In this document: piece by piece, positions 9,314 through 18,728 of the stretch
Layout of the letters: each line of letters starts with the position of its first letter
How positions within the stretch are numbered: position 1 is the first letter of the stretch
Source of the DNA: JAXDTI01 sp034090045
GTDB taxonomy: Bacteria; Actinomycetota; Actinomycetes; Actinomycetales; Actinomycetaceae
Length of the DNA: 64,000 bases
Direction: 5' to 3'
Assembly (NCBI GenBank): GCA_034090045.1
Contig: JAXDTI010000001.1
Location: 62,001-126,000 of the forward strand
Made by a program: the position numbers and the translations under genes
Notes under the pieces: model-generated
What the model saw: the letters and a program-made list of their open reading frames with translations, nothing else
Told to the model about the DNA's origin: nothing
Databases searched by the model: none

Positions 9314-11130
9314 TACTTTTGCCCCTCTTTGAACCAGATTCTTTCACCGATTGCGGCGTATGCTGCGCGCCGCCAGCGCGTCGGGATTAAACGGTATGGC
9401 ACACGTATCAGCAGGTTGCGCAGGTACTGTAGCGGGTTAATGAATCCAGAGGCGAGCATTTTGTTTTGCATTCGCAGCTCGGTCGCTGCCATTGACAATC
9501 CACCACGGCGTTTATAGGCTCCCGCGCCTATCCGATAGAACACAAGTGCATCCGGCAGGTTCGCCACTCGCGCGCCCGCCTGCAACATCCGTGTAAACAG
9601 CCAATAATCCTCCATACTGTCGCCTCCCGCATAGCCGCCAACGGAAAGCACCGTCAGGCCGCGAAACACCACAGTCGGGTGGTTGAAAGGATCGCGCATC
9701 CGAGCTACCCGCCGAATATCAGATGGCAACAATGGTACTCGACGCACCAACCCCGGCTGTTCGATACTGGTCTCAAACTCTCTCACCCAGGTGCCGAGCA
9801 AATCCAGGTCACGCATCAACGGTATTTGGGTGGCGAAACGCTGCGGCATCGAAATATCATCGGCGTCGGCGCGGGCTATCAACTCGTTGCGGGCAAAACC
9901 TATACCAAAATCTAGTGCTTCAGCGAGACCACGATTCTCCGGCAGTCGATGAACCTCTATCGGCTGACCTGCCAGCTCCTCAGCCGCAGCAACCTCCCGC
10001 TGCAGCTCCCCGTCCAGCGGACCGTCCACCACCAGTACAACCTGGTCGGGCTTCAAGGTCTGATCTGCGGTAACCGAACGCAGCGCCGCCCGGAAATACT
10101 GGGGGTCATCTCCGGCGTAGACACTCATCAATACGGTAAAAGGCTGAATCTCGGTGGTCTCGTAACGCGAAAAGTCAGCGCAATCCTGACAGTTGCCCTT
10201 CAGTTTTGCTACGTCTCCCGCAACCGGGGTTCGAGCCAGGATCTCGGCTGTAGGCTCCGGATGATTCCGTGCCTGTCTCAGCCCATCCAGACCATATTTG
10301 AGCAGTTCCAGGGGTTTTTCGGCACCTGCCAGTAGCCCTGACCAGCGCAGCAGAGTTTTTCCTCCGTACAGGATCTTTTCAAGTGGGCGTAAACCACGGG
10401 AGAACCTGAACATCCAAACCTTGTTGCGAACTTCGTTTACGAAACGCTCACCGGGATTGACACCCGCATTACCAAACTTAGCGGTTTTGTGCGTAACCAC
10501 GGCAGCCGGAACATACAGACCAACCCGCGAGCGAAGTATCCGAGAACTGTATTCGAAATCGTCATTCCACAGGAAATATGCCGCCTCCGGCAGTCCCTCG
10601 GCACGGATCGCCCGCACATCAATCAGTACCGCCACAAAAGACGCTGTACGAATCGGGACGGAAGCTATCGCCTCAGCCTTTCGTCGTTGTTTCACGGAGA
10701 TTAGTGGTCGCACCCTGGGACGGTTCATAGGATGCTCACGACCATCAGTCCAGACAGCTTTTGCGGCTAACAGCGCAGGCGTGCCCGGATACTCTGAGCG
10801 TGCCCGCAACAGTTCAGCCAAGGCGTTAGGTTCCGGCACGGTGTCGTCATCCATTACCCACACCAGATTCGGCTGATACCGTGAAACCGCACGGGCGATA
10901 CCGGCAGCGAAACCTCCGGCACCCCCCAGGTTTTCCGGCATCCGTACACATTCGGTTACTGCCGGATGTTTGACCGCAACCTGCGCTGAGGTATCGGTAC
11001 TAGCATTGTCAATAACCACTATTGCGTCGAGGGGACGGGACTGTGCTGCGAGCGCATCCAGGCATTCAGCGAGTAGCGGGGCACGGTTATAGGCTACAAT
11101 GACCGCTGCGATGCGGAGCCTGTCACCCAT
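9313..11130 (-). CDS. Two-domain GT2 glycosyltransferase (GlfT1-like N-terminus)
   Basis: A 605-residue cytoplasmic or membrane-associated enzyme. I chose the ATG at 11130 over a start 39 nt upstream because GAGGAGGACGG sits directly before it. Domain 1 (about 1-290) begins RIAAVIVAYNR and has VIDNASTD, the acidic WVMDDDTVP site and ENLGGAGGF, all like galactofuranosyltransferase GlfT1. Domain 2 (about 325-560) begins FTVLMSVYAGDD with a second acidic site, ARADADD. Two GT2 catalytic domains in one chain suggest addition of two different sugars, or one polymerising step. It starts the operon continuing to LicD and TagD and is divergent from the ABC exporter genes. Sugar specificity is inferred only. 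Confidence 0.85.
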   Translation of the reverse strand: MGDRLRIAAVIVAYNRAPLLAECLDALAAQSRPLDAIVVIDNASTDTSAQVAVKHPAVTECVRMPENLGGAGGFAAGIARAVSRYQPNLVWVMDDDTVPEPNALAELLRARSEYPGTPALLAAKAVWTDGREHPMNRPRVRPLISVKQRRKAEAIASVPIRTASFVAVLIDVRAIRAEGLPEAAYFLWNDDFEYSSRILRSRVGLYVPAAVVTHKTAKFGNAGVNPGERFVNEVRNKVWMFRFSRGLRPLEKILYGGKTLLRWSGLLAGAEKPLELLKYGLDGLRQARNHPEPTAEILARTPVAGDVAKLKGNCQDCADFSRYETTEIQPFTVLMSVYAGDDPQYFRAALRSVTADQTLKPDQVVLVVDGPLDGELQREVAAAEELAGQPIEVHRLPENRGLAEALDFGIGFARNELIARADADDISMPQRFATQIPLMRDLDLLGTWVREFETSIEQPGLVRRVPLLPSDIRRVARMRDPFNHPTVVFRGLTVLSVGGYAGGDSMEDYWLFTRMLQAGARVANLPDALVFYRIGAGAYKRRGGLSMAATELRMQNKMLASGFINPLQYLRNLLIRVPYRLIPTRWRRAAYAAIGERIWFKEGQK

Positions 11131-11252
11131 CCGTCCTCCTCGGGGCAATACCGATAACCTGTAAACCAATTTATCAATAGCTGCGGGAACTATGACAGCG
11201 AAAATTCGGTAACATCGTTACAGGTCAGTTATCGACAAATTTCGGAGAAGAT

Positions 11253-12128
11253 ATGCCCCAGCGCGTCACTCAGGACGGATTCACTATTCCGGGTGTTTCC
11301 CGTGGACTGTTCGGTGCCCTGCGGGAGAGTTACCTGTTGAACCTGCTGGTACATAAAGAATTGCGGGTACGTTACCGTGGTTCATTGCTCGGCATGTTGT
11401 GGAGCTACGCGAAACCAGCGACCCAATTCCTGGTGTTCTTTTTCGCCATCGGTGTGTTTATGGGGATGAACCGAAATATCACGAACTATGTGGTATTCAT
11501 GTTTTCCGGCGTGGTGTTGATCAATTATTTCTCTGAGATTTTTGGTAACGCGACACGGATCCTGGTTGGAAACTCCGACCTGGTAAAGAAAATCTATCTG
11601 CAGCGGGAACTATTCCCGCTCTCCTCTGTGGTGGTGGCTTTCATCCATTTGGTGCCACAAATAGTGATCCTGCTGATAGGGGCACTGGTTTTCGGGTGGC
11701 GACCCGGACCCATCGACCTGCTGGCCGGGCTGTTCGGGGTTCTCATTGTCACGGTTTTTGCGCTCGGTTTGGGGCTGATAACCGGCGCATTAAACGTCAT
11801 GTATCGGGACTCGGAAAACTTCGTGGATCTGCTGCTCATGATGGCGACCTGGGTTTCTCCCGTGCTCTATATCTGGTCGATGGTGCGCGATGTTTTTTCC
11901 GGTTCGTGGGAGTGGCTGTGGTACCTGTATCTCTTGAACCCAATCACTATCGCGGTCGAAATGTTCCATCGGGCATTCTGGTTGCCCAGCCGCGGTGTTG
12001 ACCCGACCAACGCTTTCCCTCACCTGTGGGAATGGGGTGTGATTGCCCTGGTGATATCGCTGATTGTGCTGTGGATCGGCAACCGGACATTCGAACATTT
12101 TGACGGCAGATTCGCCCAGGAGCTGTGA
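11253..12128 (+). CDS. Polysaccharide/teichoic acid ABC exporter, permease (TagG/Wzm family)
   Basis: A 291-residue ABC-2-type membrane protein with about six helices. The family-typical N-terminus NLLVHKELRVRYRGSLLGML, with YAKPATQF after it, is a cytoplasmic amphipathic segment seen in Wzm, TagG and RfbD-type exporters. GGAGAAG lies before the ATG at 11253. The stop overlaps the start of the ATPase gene (TGATG), so the two subunits are translationally coupled. It would move lipid-linked glycan from the inner to the outer face of the membrane. The surrounding GT2, LicD and TagD genes say the cargo is a phosphate-decorated glycan. Confidence 0.88.
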   Translation: MPQRVTQDGFTIPGVSRGLFGALRESYLLNLLVHKELRVRYRGSLLGMLWSYAKPATQFLVFFFAIGVFMGMNRNITNYVVFMFSGVVLINYFSEIFGNATRILVGNSDLVKKIYLQRELFPLSSVVVAFIHLVPQIVILLIGALVFGWRPGPIDLLAGLFGVLIVTVFALGLGLITGALNVMYRDSENFVDLLLMMATWVSPVLYIWSMVRDVFSGSWEWLWYLYLLNPITIAVEMFHRAFWLPSRGVDPTNAFPHLWEWGVIALVISLIVLWIGNRTFEHFDGRFAQEL

Positions 12129-12859
12129 TGAGTGAAGCAATGGTGCGTGTCCAGGACGTAGTGAAAGATTTTTCGATACGTCATACTCACACCCTGAAAG
12201 AGCGCCTGGTGTGGACACTGACTGGACGCCGTGGAGAAATGACCGACCAGTTCCGTGCCCTCGATCACGTCACTTTTGAGATAGGTCGGGGCGAAACAGT
12301 AGCGCTGCTCGGCTTCAACGGTTCAGGTAAATCCACCATGCTGAAACTGATCTCCGGGGTTATGCGTCCCACCGGCGGTTTTGTTGGATATAAAGGTCGT
12401 ATCGCGGGACTAATCGAGGTCGGTGCCGGTTTCCATCCAGACCTGACCGGACGCGAGAATGTTTACCTCAACGGCGCAATCCTGGGCATGACAAAGGAAC
12501 AGATTGACGCATCCTTTGACGATATTGTGGCGTTCAGTGAGATTGAGAAATTCATCGACACCGAGGTGAAGTTCTATTCCTCCGGGATGTTCCTGCGACT
12601 GGCCTTTTCAGTGTGCGTCTACACGAACCCGGACGTGTTCCTGATAGACGAAATTTTGGCGGTCGGTGACGAGCCTTTCCGCAAGAAATGTTATAAACGC
12701 ATACGCGAGCTACAGTCCGAAGGTAAAACTATGATTATTGTTTCCCACGACCTGGACTCGATGCGGGACTTCTGTGAGCGCGGTATCGTGCTAGAACATG
12801 GGCATTTGACCATGGACGGTCCAATTGACGAATGCATTAAACGAATGCGAGGGCAGTGA
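12128..12859 (+). CDS. Polysaccharide/teichoic acid ABC exporter, ATPase (TagH/Wzt family)
   Basis: A 243-residue ATPase partner of the preceding permease. Walker A is GFNGSGKST, the signature is YSSGMFLRLAFS, Walker B is DVFLIDEIL and the switch His is in IVSHD. FHPDLTGRENVYLNG is characteristic of the Wzt/TagH group. A GTG three bases upstream is possible; the ATG at 12128 gives the neat TGATG overlap. There is no C-terminal carbohydrate-binding domain, so the substrate is probably not chosen by a terminal modification as in the Wzt O9a type. The next gene again overlaps by TGATG. Confidence 0.9.
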   Translation: MSEAMVRVQDVVKDFSIRHTHTLKERLVWTLTGRRGEMTDQFRALDHVTFEIGRGETVALLGFNGSGKSTMLKLISGVMRPTGGFVGYKGRIAGLIEVGAGFHPDLTGRENVYLNGAILGMTKEQIDASFDDIVAFSEIEKFIDTEVKFYSSGMFLRLAFSVCVYTNPDVFLIDEILAVGDEPFRKKCYKRIRELQSEGKTMIIVSHDLDSMRDFCERGIVLEHGHLTMDGPIDECIKRMRGQ

Positions 12860-13785
12860 TGATACAGGTTCAATCCGGTCAGGATATGCGGGTTGCTGCG
12901 GTAGTGGTCACCTATAACCGCAGCGAGTTGCTGCAAAAAACTCTGGCGGCTCTGGAGGCACAGAGCTATGCGCCGGCTCGCGTGTTGGTTATCGATAATG
13001 CCTCAACCGATGACACCCAAAAAGTTTTGCGTGCCCGCGAAAACCGTGTACCGCTGGAGGTTTATCGCCTCGCAAAAAACGGTGGCGGTGCCGGCGGATT
13101 CTATTTCGGCATGAAAACCGCATACGAGGACGGTTATGACGCTTTCTGGGTGATGGATGACGATACCGTGCCGCGCCCGGATGCGCTGCTGGAGCTGGTA
13201 TCGAAGCTGCAGGCTGCCAGCGAATTCAGGGGCGGAGCGATGCCTTCCTATGCCGCTTCGATGGTGTTGTGGACGGATGGCAATGCCTGTCAGATGAACT
13301 ATCCGACCGCGCGTTGGGAATGGCCACAAAACCTGGCTGCCCACACGCCCTGGATCGACTTGGACTGCACATCCTTTGTGTCCTGCCTGGTGACGAGGGA
13401 GGCAGTGACTGAATGCGGGCTGCCACACCCGGAGTTTTTCATCTGGTTCGATGACGCCGAATACACCTATCGCCTGGCGAAATGGCGTTCCGGCATTTTC
13501 GTGCCCGACTCGATTGCCGACCACCTGACACCGGAAAACCGTGCGGTGTTTTGGGGTGAAGTCACCGAAAAAAACTTTTGGAAGTACGCCCACGGAGCCA
13601 GGAATCAGGTTTCAACAGCGATAATGCTGCGTAAACCCCGGATTTTAAGCGACCTGGTTTTCGGGCTGCTTCAGGGTCTACGGCACTGTGATGCGCCGCT
13701 GTTACTGCGGATACGCCTGGTTTGGTCTGCAATCTCTGGACTCTGGCACCTGCCGGAAGTGCGCTGGCCAGATACTGGTCGATAG
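12859..13785 (+). CDS. GT2 glycosyltransferase, GlfT1-like
   Basis: A 308-residue enzyme translationally coupled to the ABC ATPase through TGATG. It begins VAAVVVTYNRSELLQKTL, has VIDNASTDDT, KNGGGAGGFY and the acidic WVMDDDTVP site, and WFDDAEYTYRL downstream. These match the galactofuranosyltransferase-like GT2 subgroup also seen in the two-domain enzyme of this locus. Location with the exporter suggests it adds an early sugar to the lipid-linked carrier. The donor could be UDP-Galf, but no glf mutase gene is in the window, so this is only suggestive. Confidence 0.82.
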   Translation: MIQVQSGQDMRVAAVVVTYNRSELLQKTLAALEAQSYAPARVLVIDNASTDDTQKVLRARENRVPLEVYRLAKNGGGAGGFYFGMKTAYEDGYDAFWVMDDDTVPRPDALLELVSKLQAASEFRGGAMPSYAASMVLWTDGNACQMNYPTARWEWPQNLAAHTPWIDLDCTSFVSCLVTREAVTECGLPHPEFFIWFDDAEYTYRLAKWRSGIFVPDSIADHLTPENRAVFWGEVTEKNFWKYAHGARNQVSTAIMLRKPRILSDLVFGLLQGLRHCDAPLLLRIRLVWSAISGLWHLPEVRWPDTGR

Positions 13786-13797
13786 TATTCGGAGCGG

Positions 13798-14685
13798 CTA
13801 CTTTTTTCTGTCGCGGATGGCACCGAGCGCCTGATAGTACTTCTTTTTAGCGAAACTTAAAGCGGTTTCGCCCCCGCGCATCTGCTTAAACATCGCGGCC
13901 TGCCACAGCAGCGCGCCGATACCGTTATGCTCCACATAGTCCTTCAGGTATTCGTCTCGAATCTGGAGGTCGAAATACTCATGCTTCTCAGCGGCAGCGA
14001 AAGTGGAATTGCCCATTATTCCGCCCTGGGTGCGACGCTGATGCCAAAACGCGAGCGGCTTGCCATCAATAAAACCGACATCGTATTTCGCGGCGAGTCG
14101 CAGGTGAAACTCCCAGTCCCCAACCACCGGCAAATCGGAGCGGAACCCGCCAAGGTCGGTAATCACCGTGCGCGGATACATACAGGAGATAGGCACCGCG
14201 ATATTGTTTTCCATCAGTTTCGAGAGCGAAAAACTGTGGATCTCCGGCCAGGCTGGCAGCCTCCCGGTCTCAATCACTCGGTCGCCTTCAATTTTTTCCA
14301 ACACCATTTCGGTGCGCACCGCTACCCCGCCCGCATCCGGGTTCGCCTCCAGATAGCCCACACAGGTGTGCAGGAAACTCGGTGCCCAGGTGTCGTCATC
14401 ATCGTGGATGCAAATATATTTGCCGGTAGAATCCGCTATTGCCTGGTTAGAAGCCTTTTCCATACCAAAAGATTCGGGGTTGTGAATCACCCTGCCGCGA
14501 CCATTCAGACTGGCAGCGAACTCACCCAGCAGCGCATCAACCGGTTTCGGATCACCACCATCATTGACTATTACCAGCTCGAATTCTTTAAAGCTTTGCC
14601 GGATGCAGTCGCGGATAGCTCGGCGCAGCAACACCGCCCGATCTTTCGTACGAGTAACGATAGTGACCAGCGGTTGCTCACCCAT
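13798..14685 (-). CDS. GT2 glycosyltransferase
   Basis: A 295-residue GT-A enzyme, convergent with the previous gene. The start at 14685 is supported by GGAGG four bases upstream; an ATG 21 nt earlier lacks one. It begins PLVTIVTRTKDRAVLLRRA, followed by VNDGGDPKP. The acidic metal site is CIHDDDDTWAP and the acceptor region has VGDWEFHLRLAAKYDV. It resembles glycosyltransferases of capsule and teichoic clusters. Donor and acceptor cannot be read from sequence. Confidence 0.82.
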   Translation of the reverse strand: MGEQPLVTIVTRTKDRAVLLRRAIRDCIRQSFKEFELVIVNDGGDPKPVDALLGEFAASLNGRGRVIHNPESFGMEKASNQAIADSTGKYICIHDDDDTWAPSFLHTCVGYLEANPDAGGVAVRTEMVLEKIEGDRVIETGRLPAWPEIHSFSLSKLMENNIAVPISCMYPRTVITDLGGFRSDLPVVGDWEFHLRLAAKYDVGFIDGKPLAFWHQRRTQGGIMGNSTFAAAEKHEYFDLQIRDEYLKDYVEHNGIGALLWQAAMFKQMRGGETALSFAKKKYYQALGAIRDRKK

Positions 14686-15109
14686 AGAACCTCCAGTTAG
14701 CATCAATAACTACTCCCATATTATCGGAGTTTTTTGAACGGTTATTGACATGTCGAACATAAAAGTGAGGGACGATTCACCGACACCTTTTTCATCCTCA
14801 CCTACTCCCGATACTCCTGCACGAACCCCAGCAGCTATCAAAAAAAGCAAATCCTGATTCTTGATGGCACCGGCGTTCCATACTGTCTCCGGGCATAACA
14901 TATCCCGACGTACTTGTCACTACCCCAGTCTCACGGGCTATGAACCGCGCCGTAGTTTTGGTAAAAACCACTGTGTGACACACTAAACAGTCGCGAAATC
15001 AGCAAATACAAGTTCATGAATCGCATCGTGATTAGAATCGGGGCGGTACCTAACCAGGTGTTGGGCGGTGACACGTTCTGCTGATTTAACAGCCTAACTG
15101 TAAACAGGT
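14686..15109. other. 424-bp intergenic stretch with no recognisable gene
   Basis: Only short minus-strand frames occur here (for example 14710-14901 and 14798-14983), with no recognisable domain or ribosome-binding site. A small hairpin with ACTCC/GGAGT arms followed by six T lies at about 14715-14735 on the plus strand, and GTGTGACACAC at about 14973 is a short palindrome. The stretch presumably holds the promoter of the glycosyltransferase ending at 13798 and the end of the amidase transcript. Decayed coding sequence is possible. Confidence 0.4.
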
Positions 15110-17641
15110 TTAGCTGCAGACATTCATAGTCCCCGGATTGACACCCAAACCTCCTAGCACCACCATTCTGCTTGGCTTCAAAGAGCGATACCTGTTGGCC
15201 GTCACTGCAGGAGAACAGCTTTTCTCAATCAGTAGGATAGGAGCGTTAGATACCGCCGCTGCAGGTACTCCGCTTAACGCATCAGGGTAATTCAAGCCCG
15301 AGGCGGTATACACATTCGCAGCACCTTCAGACCAAAACTTCGCCGCGATATTCGACGCAGTCTCATATCGATCCGCACCGGACACCCGTGTTACAGCAGC
15401 TTTTGGTAACAGCGAACGAACAGCAACAGCCACACTATCCGATACGACCCCCGTACCACCGATAATATAAACGTGGCTTGGCTTCTTTTCACTCAACACT
15501 GCCTTTGCGCTTCTCGACAGGGATTTTGAATCCGTCAGCAATATCGAACCAGCCTGCCGAGATGCCGCAGAACCCGCTGCAAGCGCATCGGGGAAAGACC
15601 CTCCATTAACGAGAAAGACCGTTCTCGATTGTGATGTTGACCTGGCAACCTGAGCAGCAGTAGCGTAACGGTCAACACCACCCAACCTATCGACCTTTGC
15701 TGAGGGCGCGAGAGAACTCAAGCTCCGTTCGACATCGGAGGAAATCACGCTGTAACCACCAACTATTACTATGCTTGTGGGTTTCAATCTTGTCACCTCA
15801 GCGGCAATCGCAGAAGCAATATGATTTTTTCCTACCAGTAGTAACGGTGATTTATCGAGACCTGCAACCGCCCCGGCAGCCAAACCGTCAGGATAGTTTT
15901 CACCCGATGCTACATATATGCGTCCCCCGGTCTTTGTTGCCTGTTTATGACTGATTGCGGCAGAAGTGGCATAGCGATCAACCCCGGCTAGACGCATCCA
16001 AGTGGAACCGCTGACCGCTGACAACATTGCTGGAGTTGAACCGAGTGGCAATGTTACCGAACCGGTTGAGATTTTGTTTTTCACTGCGGTTCGGATTGCG
16101 GGAATGCGGTCATAAATTTTCCCGGGGCAACCGGTTGCGGAAGTATCCTTGTGCCCAACAATCGTGCCGATCGTCTTCGGGAACCCGGCCACGGCATTCG
16201 CGTTATACCAGGTACCATTCGGGTTTAAGCCCGCGAGTGAAAACTGCCACGCCAACACATTTTCGATCGCCGTGATGCTCTCCGCGCTCGGATTCGGATT
16301 GCTCGCCCCATAGTAGTTTCCGAGCACCGACAGCCCCACAGTATAGGTGTTCGCACCCAGGGCGTGCCCGCCCTCGACCATTTTTCCGGCAGGGGCGTTC
16401 AACGACCCGAGCCGCCCCTCGAACACCTGACCGTACTTGTCAATCAGGAAGTTGTATCCAACGTCTCCCCAGCCCAAACTCTTTGCGTGATAGCTCCAAA
16501 TACCCTTCACGATGCCCGCGGATTGCGCTCTCGTATAGTAGTTTGTGCCCGCCGTGTGGTGAATCACCGCACCCTTGAGCTTGTAATACTGCGGTTTCCA
16601 TGTCGAAGTGGAGGAGCCGCCCCAATACGCACGCGCATAAATAGCGGGGCGCGTAACCGCCGTCGGTACCGTACGCAGCGCCGCAGCCGGTACCGAGATA
16701 CCGGCTGGCACCGTGGCACTGGTTTTCGAATTTGTTTTATAGGCAGCAGGACTGGTCACCACCTGCGCATCTTCGCCAGAAACGGACTGTACAGAGGCAT
16801 TATTGCCGGTGGCCTGTTCTGCCGTGTCCCGCTCGGGGTTCTGCCCGGGGTTCTGCTCGGGGTTCTGCGCGACATTATTCTTTATTTCCTCTGCCAGCCC
16901 ATCAGCTATCGGCGCTGCATCGTTGTGGCTGCCCTCCTCGGGCTGTCGCTCGGCAACTTCGGCAGCCAGCTCCTGGACAATACCATCGGCGGTTTCTCCG
17001 GTCATGAGCTGCAGCTCGAAAGTGTCGGGCAGTACTGTACCGGTGGCACGCGCCTGAATGCCAGTCGCACCCGCCGACATATAGGGTTCCGTGCCTGCTA
17101 CCCGCTCAGATTCCGAGGCTGCACCCTTTGGCGCGGTCTCGAAATCTAGCATGTACCATTCGCTCCACTCGCCACCCACATAGCTGCGCACATCTATACG
17201 CTCCGGTGCGGCACCTGTCCAAATCACGCCCGCTACCTGAAACTCTTCGGTTTTGAGCGCCGCAGTCAAGAGTTCATAACCACCATCCCGGCTCGGTTCA
17301 ATGGCGTCATCACTGTTGGTGTCGGTCGGCTCCGTGTCCTCTGACTGTGCGACCGATCGCGCCTGACGATACCCCGCGACAGAGTATTTAACCTTTTCAT
17401 CATGGCTTTCAACGACCTGGTCGATTCGGGGAGTGTCTGATTCGCCACCGGGGCTGGCGACCGATCCGTCACCGCCCCAATCCTCGGGGTGTGCCGCATC
17501 CCCGGAAGCCTCGACACCGGGGGCTGCCAGCAAATCTACGGTATAGGCTGCGACCGGCTCGGTCGCGCTCGCCACAATCGGGGTGAGCAGCAGTGCTCCA
17601 GTGGCAGTAACGGCAGTGAGTGACTTGGCAAACAATCGCAT
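15110..17641 (-). CDS. Secreted PGRP-type N-acetylmuramoyl-L-alanine amidase with CW_binding_2 repeats
   Basis: An 843-residue exported autolysin-type enzyme that would cut the amide between MurNAc and the stem peptide. GAGGAGTCGCA precedes the ATG; residues 1-27 form a signal peptide. After a long acidic, low-complexity region comes an Amidase_2/PGRP domain (about 335-530). VIHHTAGT (H361, H362) and GHKDTSATGCPG (H497, C505) supply the zinc-binding His/Cys residues, and VGYNFLIDKYGQVFEGR is the typical core. Residues about 548-843 carry three CW_binding_2 repeats (motifs RLAGVDRYAT, RLGGVDRYAT, RVSGADRYET) for wall attachment. The same repeat type ends the protease at 232-3645. Confidence 0.92.
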   Translation of the reverse strand: MRLFAKSLTAVTATGALLLTPIVASATEPVAAYTVDLLAAPGVEASGDAAHPEDWGGDGSVASPGGESDTPRIDQVVESHDEKVKYSVAGYRQARSVAQSEDTEPTDTNSDDAIEPSRDGGYELLTAALKTEEFQVAGVIWTGAAPERIDVRSYVGGEWSEWYMLDFETAPKGAASESERVAGTEPYMSAGATGIQARATGTVLPDTFELQLMTGETADGIVQELAAEVAERQPEEGSHNDAAPIADGLAEEIKNNVAQNPEQNPGQNPERDTAEQATGNNASVQSVSGEDAQVVTSPAAYKTNSKTSATVPAGISVPAAALRTVPTAVTRPAIYARAYWGGSSTSTWKPQYYKLKGAVIHHTAGTNYYTRAQSAGIVKGIWSYHAKSLGWGDVGYNFLIDKYGQVFEGRLGSLNAPAGKMVEGGHALGANTYTVGLSVLGNYYGASNPNPSAESITAIENVLAWQFSLAGLNPNGTWYNANAVAGFPKTIGTIVGHKDTSATGCPGKIYDRIPAIRTAVKNKISTGSVTLPLGSTPAMLSAVSGSTWMRLAGVDRYATSAAISHKQATKTGGRIYVASGENYPDGLAAGAVAGLDKSPLLLVGKNHIASAIAAEVTRLKPTSIVIVGGYSVISSDVERSLSSLAPSAKVDRLGGVDRYATAAQVARSTSQSRTVFLVNGGSFPDALAAGSAASRQAGSILLTDSKSLSRSAKAVLSEKKPSHVYIIGGTGVVSDSVAVAVRSLLPKAAVTRVSGADRYETASNIAAKFWSEGAANVYTASGLNYPDALSGVPAAAVSNAPILLIEKSCSPAVTANRYRSLKPSRMVVLGGLGVNPGTMNVCS

Positions 17642-17755
17642 TGCGACTCCTCAATATCGTCTCGGCCTGTACCTCGGCAGTACAGCCGACATTAAACCTT
17701 TACCACAATAGCACTTTTTTAACTTCAGTAACAGTAGTAACAGTAATGGCTGGTT

Positions 17756-18148
17756 TTAGACCGCACCCGTCAGCGCCAAACCCAGCAGCGCCACCCCGAT
17801 TCCCGCAAACAGAATACCGAAAGCCAACGCCACCCCGGTCACCGCGTGGTGCGCCCGCATCAGATCTACCGCATCCAACACCGCGGTCGAGAATGTCGAA
17901 AACCCACCTATCAGGCCGGTTCCAATAACCAGCCACAACTGCGCATTCGGGAACAACCCGGAATTATCGATCAGCCCAGCGAAAATGCCGGTGGCGAAAC
18001 AGCCCGTCATATTCACACACACGGTTGCCAACGCCGGGGAAAACCAGCGCCCCTTCGTCACCACCTTTACCACCGAAGAAAGCAGATGCCGACAGACCGC
18101 ACCCAGCGCCCCCGCGAGCGCCACCGCCAACACAGAAAAGATCGTCAC
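17756..18148 (-). CDS. crcB: Fluoride ion channel CrcB/Fluc, subunit 2
   Basis: A 130-residue, four-helix membrane protein that exports fluoride passively. It has GAVCRHLLSS near the N-terminus, CVNMTGCFATGIFAG with the conserved Asn, and GLIGGFSTFSTAV, the Phe-box/Na+ site segment. Its start overlaps the previous crcB by four bases (ATGA), so the pair is one operon. Paired Fluc genes usually encode subunits of a heterodimer. No crcB-motif fluoride riboswitch was recognised upstream of the pair. Confidence 0.88.
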   Translation of the reverse strand: MTIFSVLAVALAGALGAVCRHLLSSVVKVVTKGRWFSPALATVCVNMTGCFATGIFAGLIDNSGLFPNAQLWLVIGTGLIGGFSTFSTAVLDAVDLMRAHHAVTGVALAFGILFAGIGVALLGLALTGAV

Positions 18149-18633
18149 CGAACTTCACCACCCGGACACTCGAGGCTACCGGGGCTGCTCGGCGACACAC
18201 TCGCCCCATCAGATTCACCCAGCAGTGAACCGAGCAACGCCAAGAGCAGCCCGAAAAGCATGGTGACCAGAGCCTCGGTCAACGCCAACCCCTGGAATCC
18301 GCGTTCGGTTTCGGCAACCACCAAAGCCAGTGTTGCATAGGTGGTAAAGGCACCCAGAAAACCCACACTAAACAGCGGTTTCGCCATTGTCGACGGAAGC
18401 GAGAAGAGACCGCACCCGGATGCAAAACGGGCATTTATAAACCCCAAGAGAAAAGCACCGAACAAATTAACGAGCACCGTAGACCAGGCGAAAACCATCC
18501 ACGGCAAGTGAGCAGCCTCCGCCACCCCGTCAAGCAGAGCCCGTGCGAGAGTGCCACAGAACCCCCCGGCTGCTACAAGCACAATCGTCCCCGCGTTAAT
18601 GCCGGCGTCACGATAGGGATGGGCAGAGCTCAT
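18145..18633 (-). CDS. crcB: Fluoride ion channel CrcB/Fluc, subunit 1
   Basis: A 162-residue, four-helix protein of the same family as its downstream partner. The key segments are GGFCGTLARALLDG, TVLVNLFGAFLLGF and VGFLGAFTTYATLAL. Compared with subunit 2, the Phe-box segment reads FTTYAT in place of FSTFST, as expected for an asymmetric heterodimer. The C-terminal 20 residues are Ser/Pro/Gly-rich and extend past the usual family end. It is the first gene of the pair. Confidence 0.86.
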   Translation of the reverse strand: MSSAHPYRDAGINAGTIVLVAAGGFCGTLARALLDGVAEAAHLPWMVFAWSTVLVNLFGAFLLGFINARFASGCGLFSLPSTMAKPLFSVGFLGAFTTYATLALVVAETERGFQGLALTEALVTMLFGLLLALLGSLLGESDGASVSPSSPGSLECPGGEVR

Positions 18634-18728
18634 GGCTACAGATTACCGCCACAGAAGAGTATCCGCTCTGACCCCAAACCATCGTTAAAACAGGGAACAA
18701 CACAGGGGCTCCAGGTTAGAGTCGCGAC

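Noticed and set aside
14711..14735. Hairpin with T6 tail taken as a terminator
   Set aside because: The T-run is on the plus strand, but the upstream gene there is on the minus strand and nothing on the plus strand needs terminating at this point. The stem is only 5 bp.
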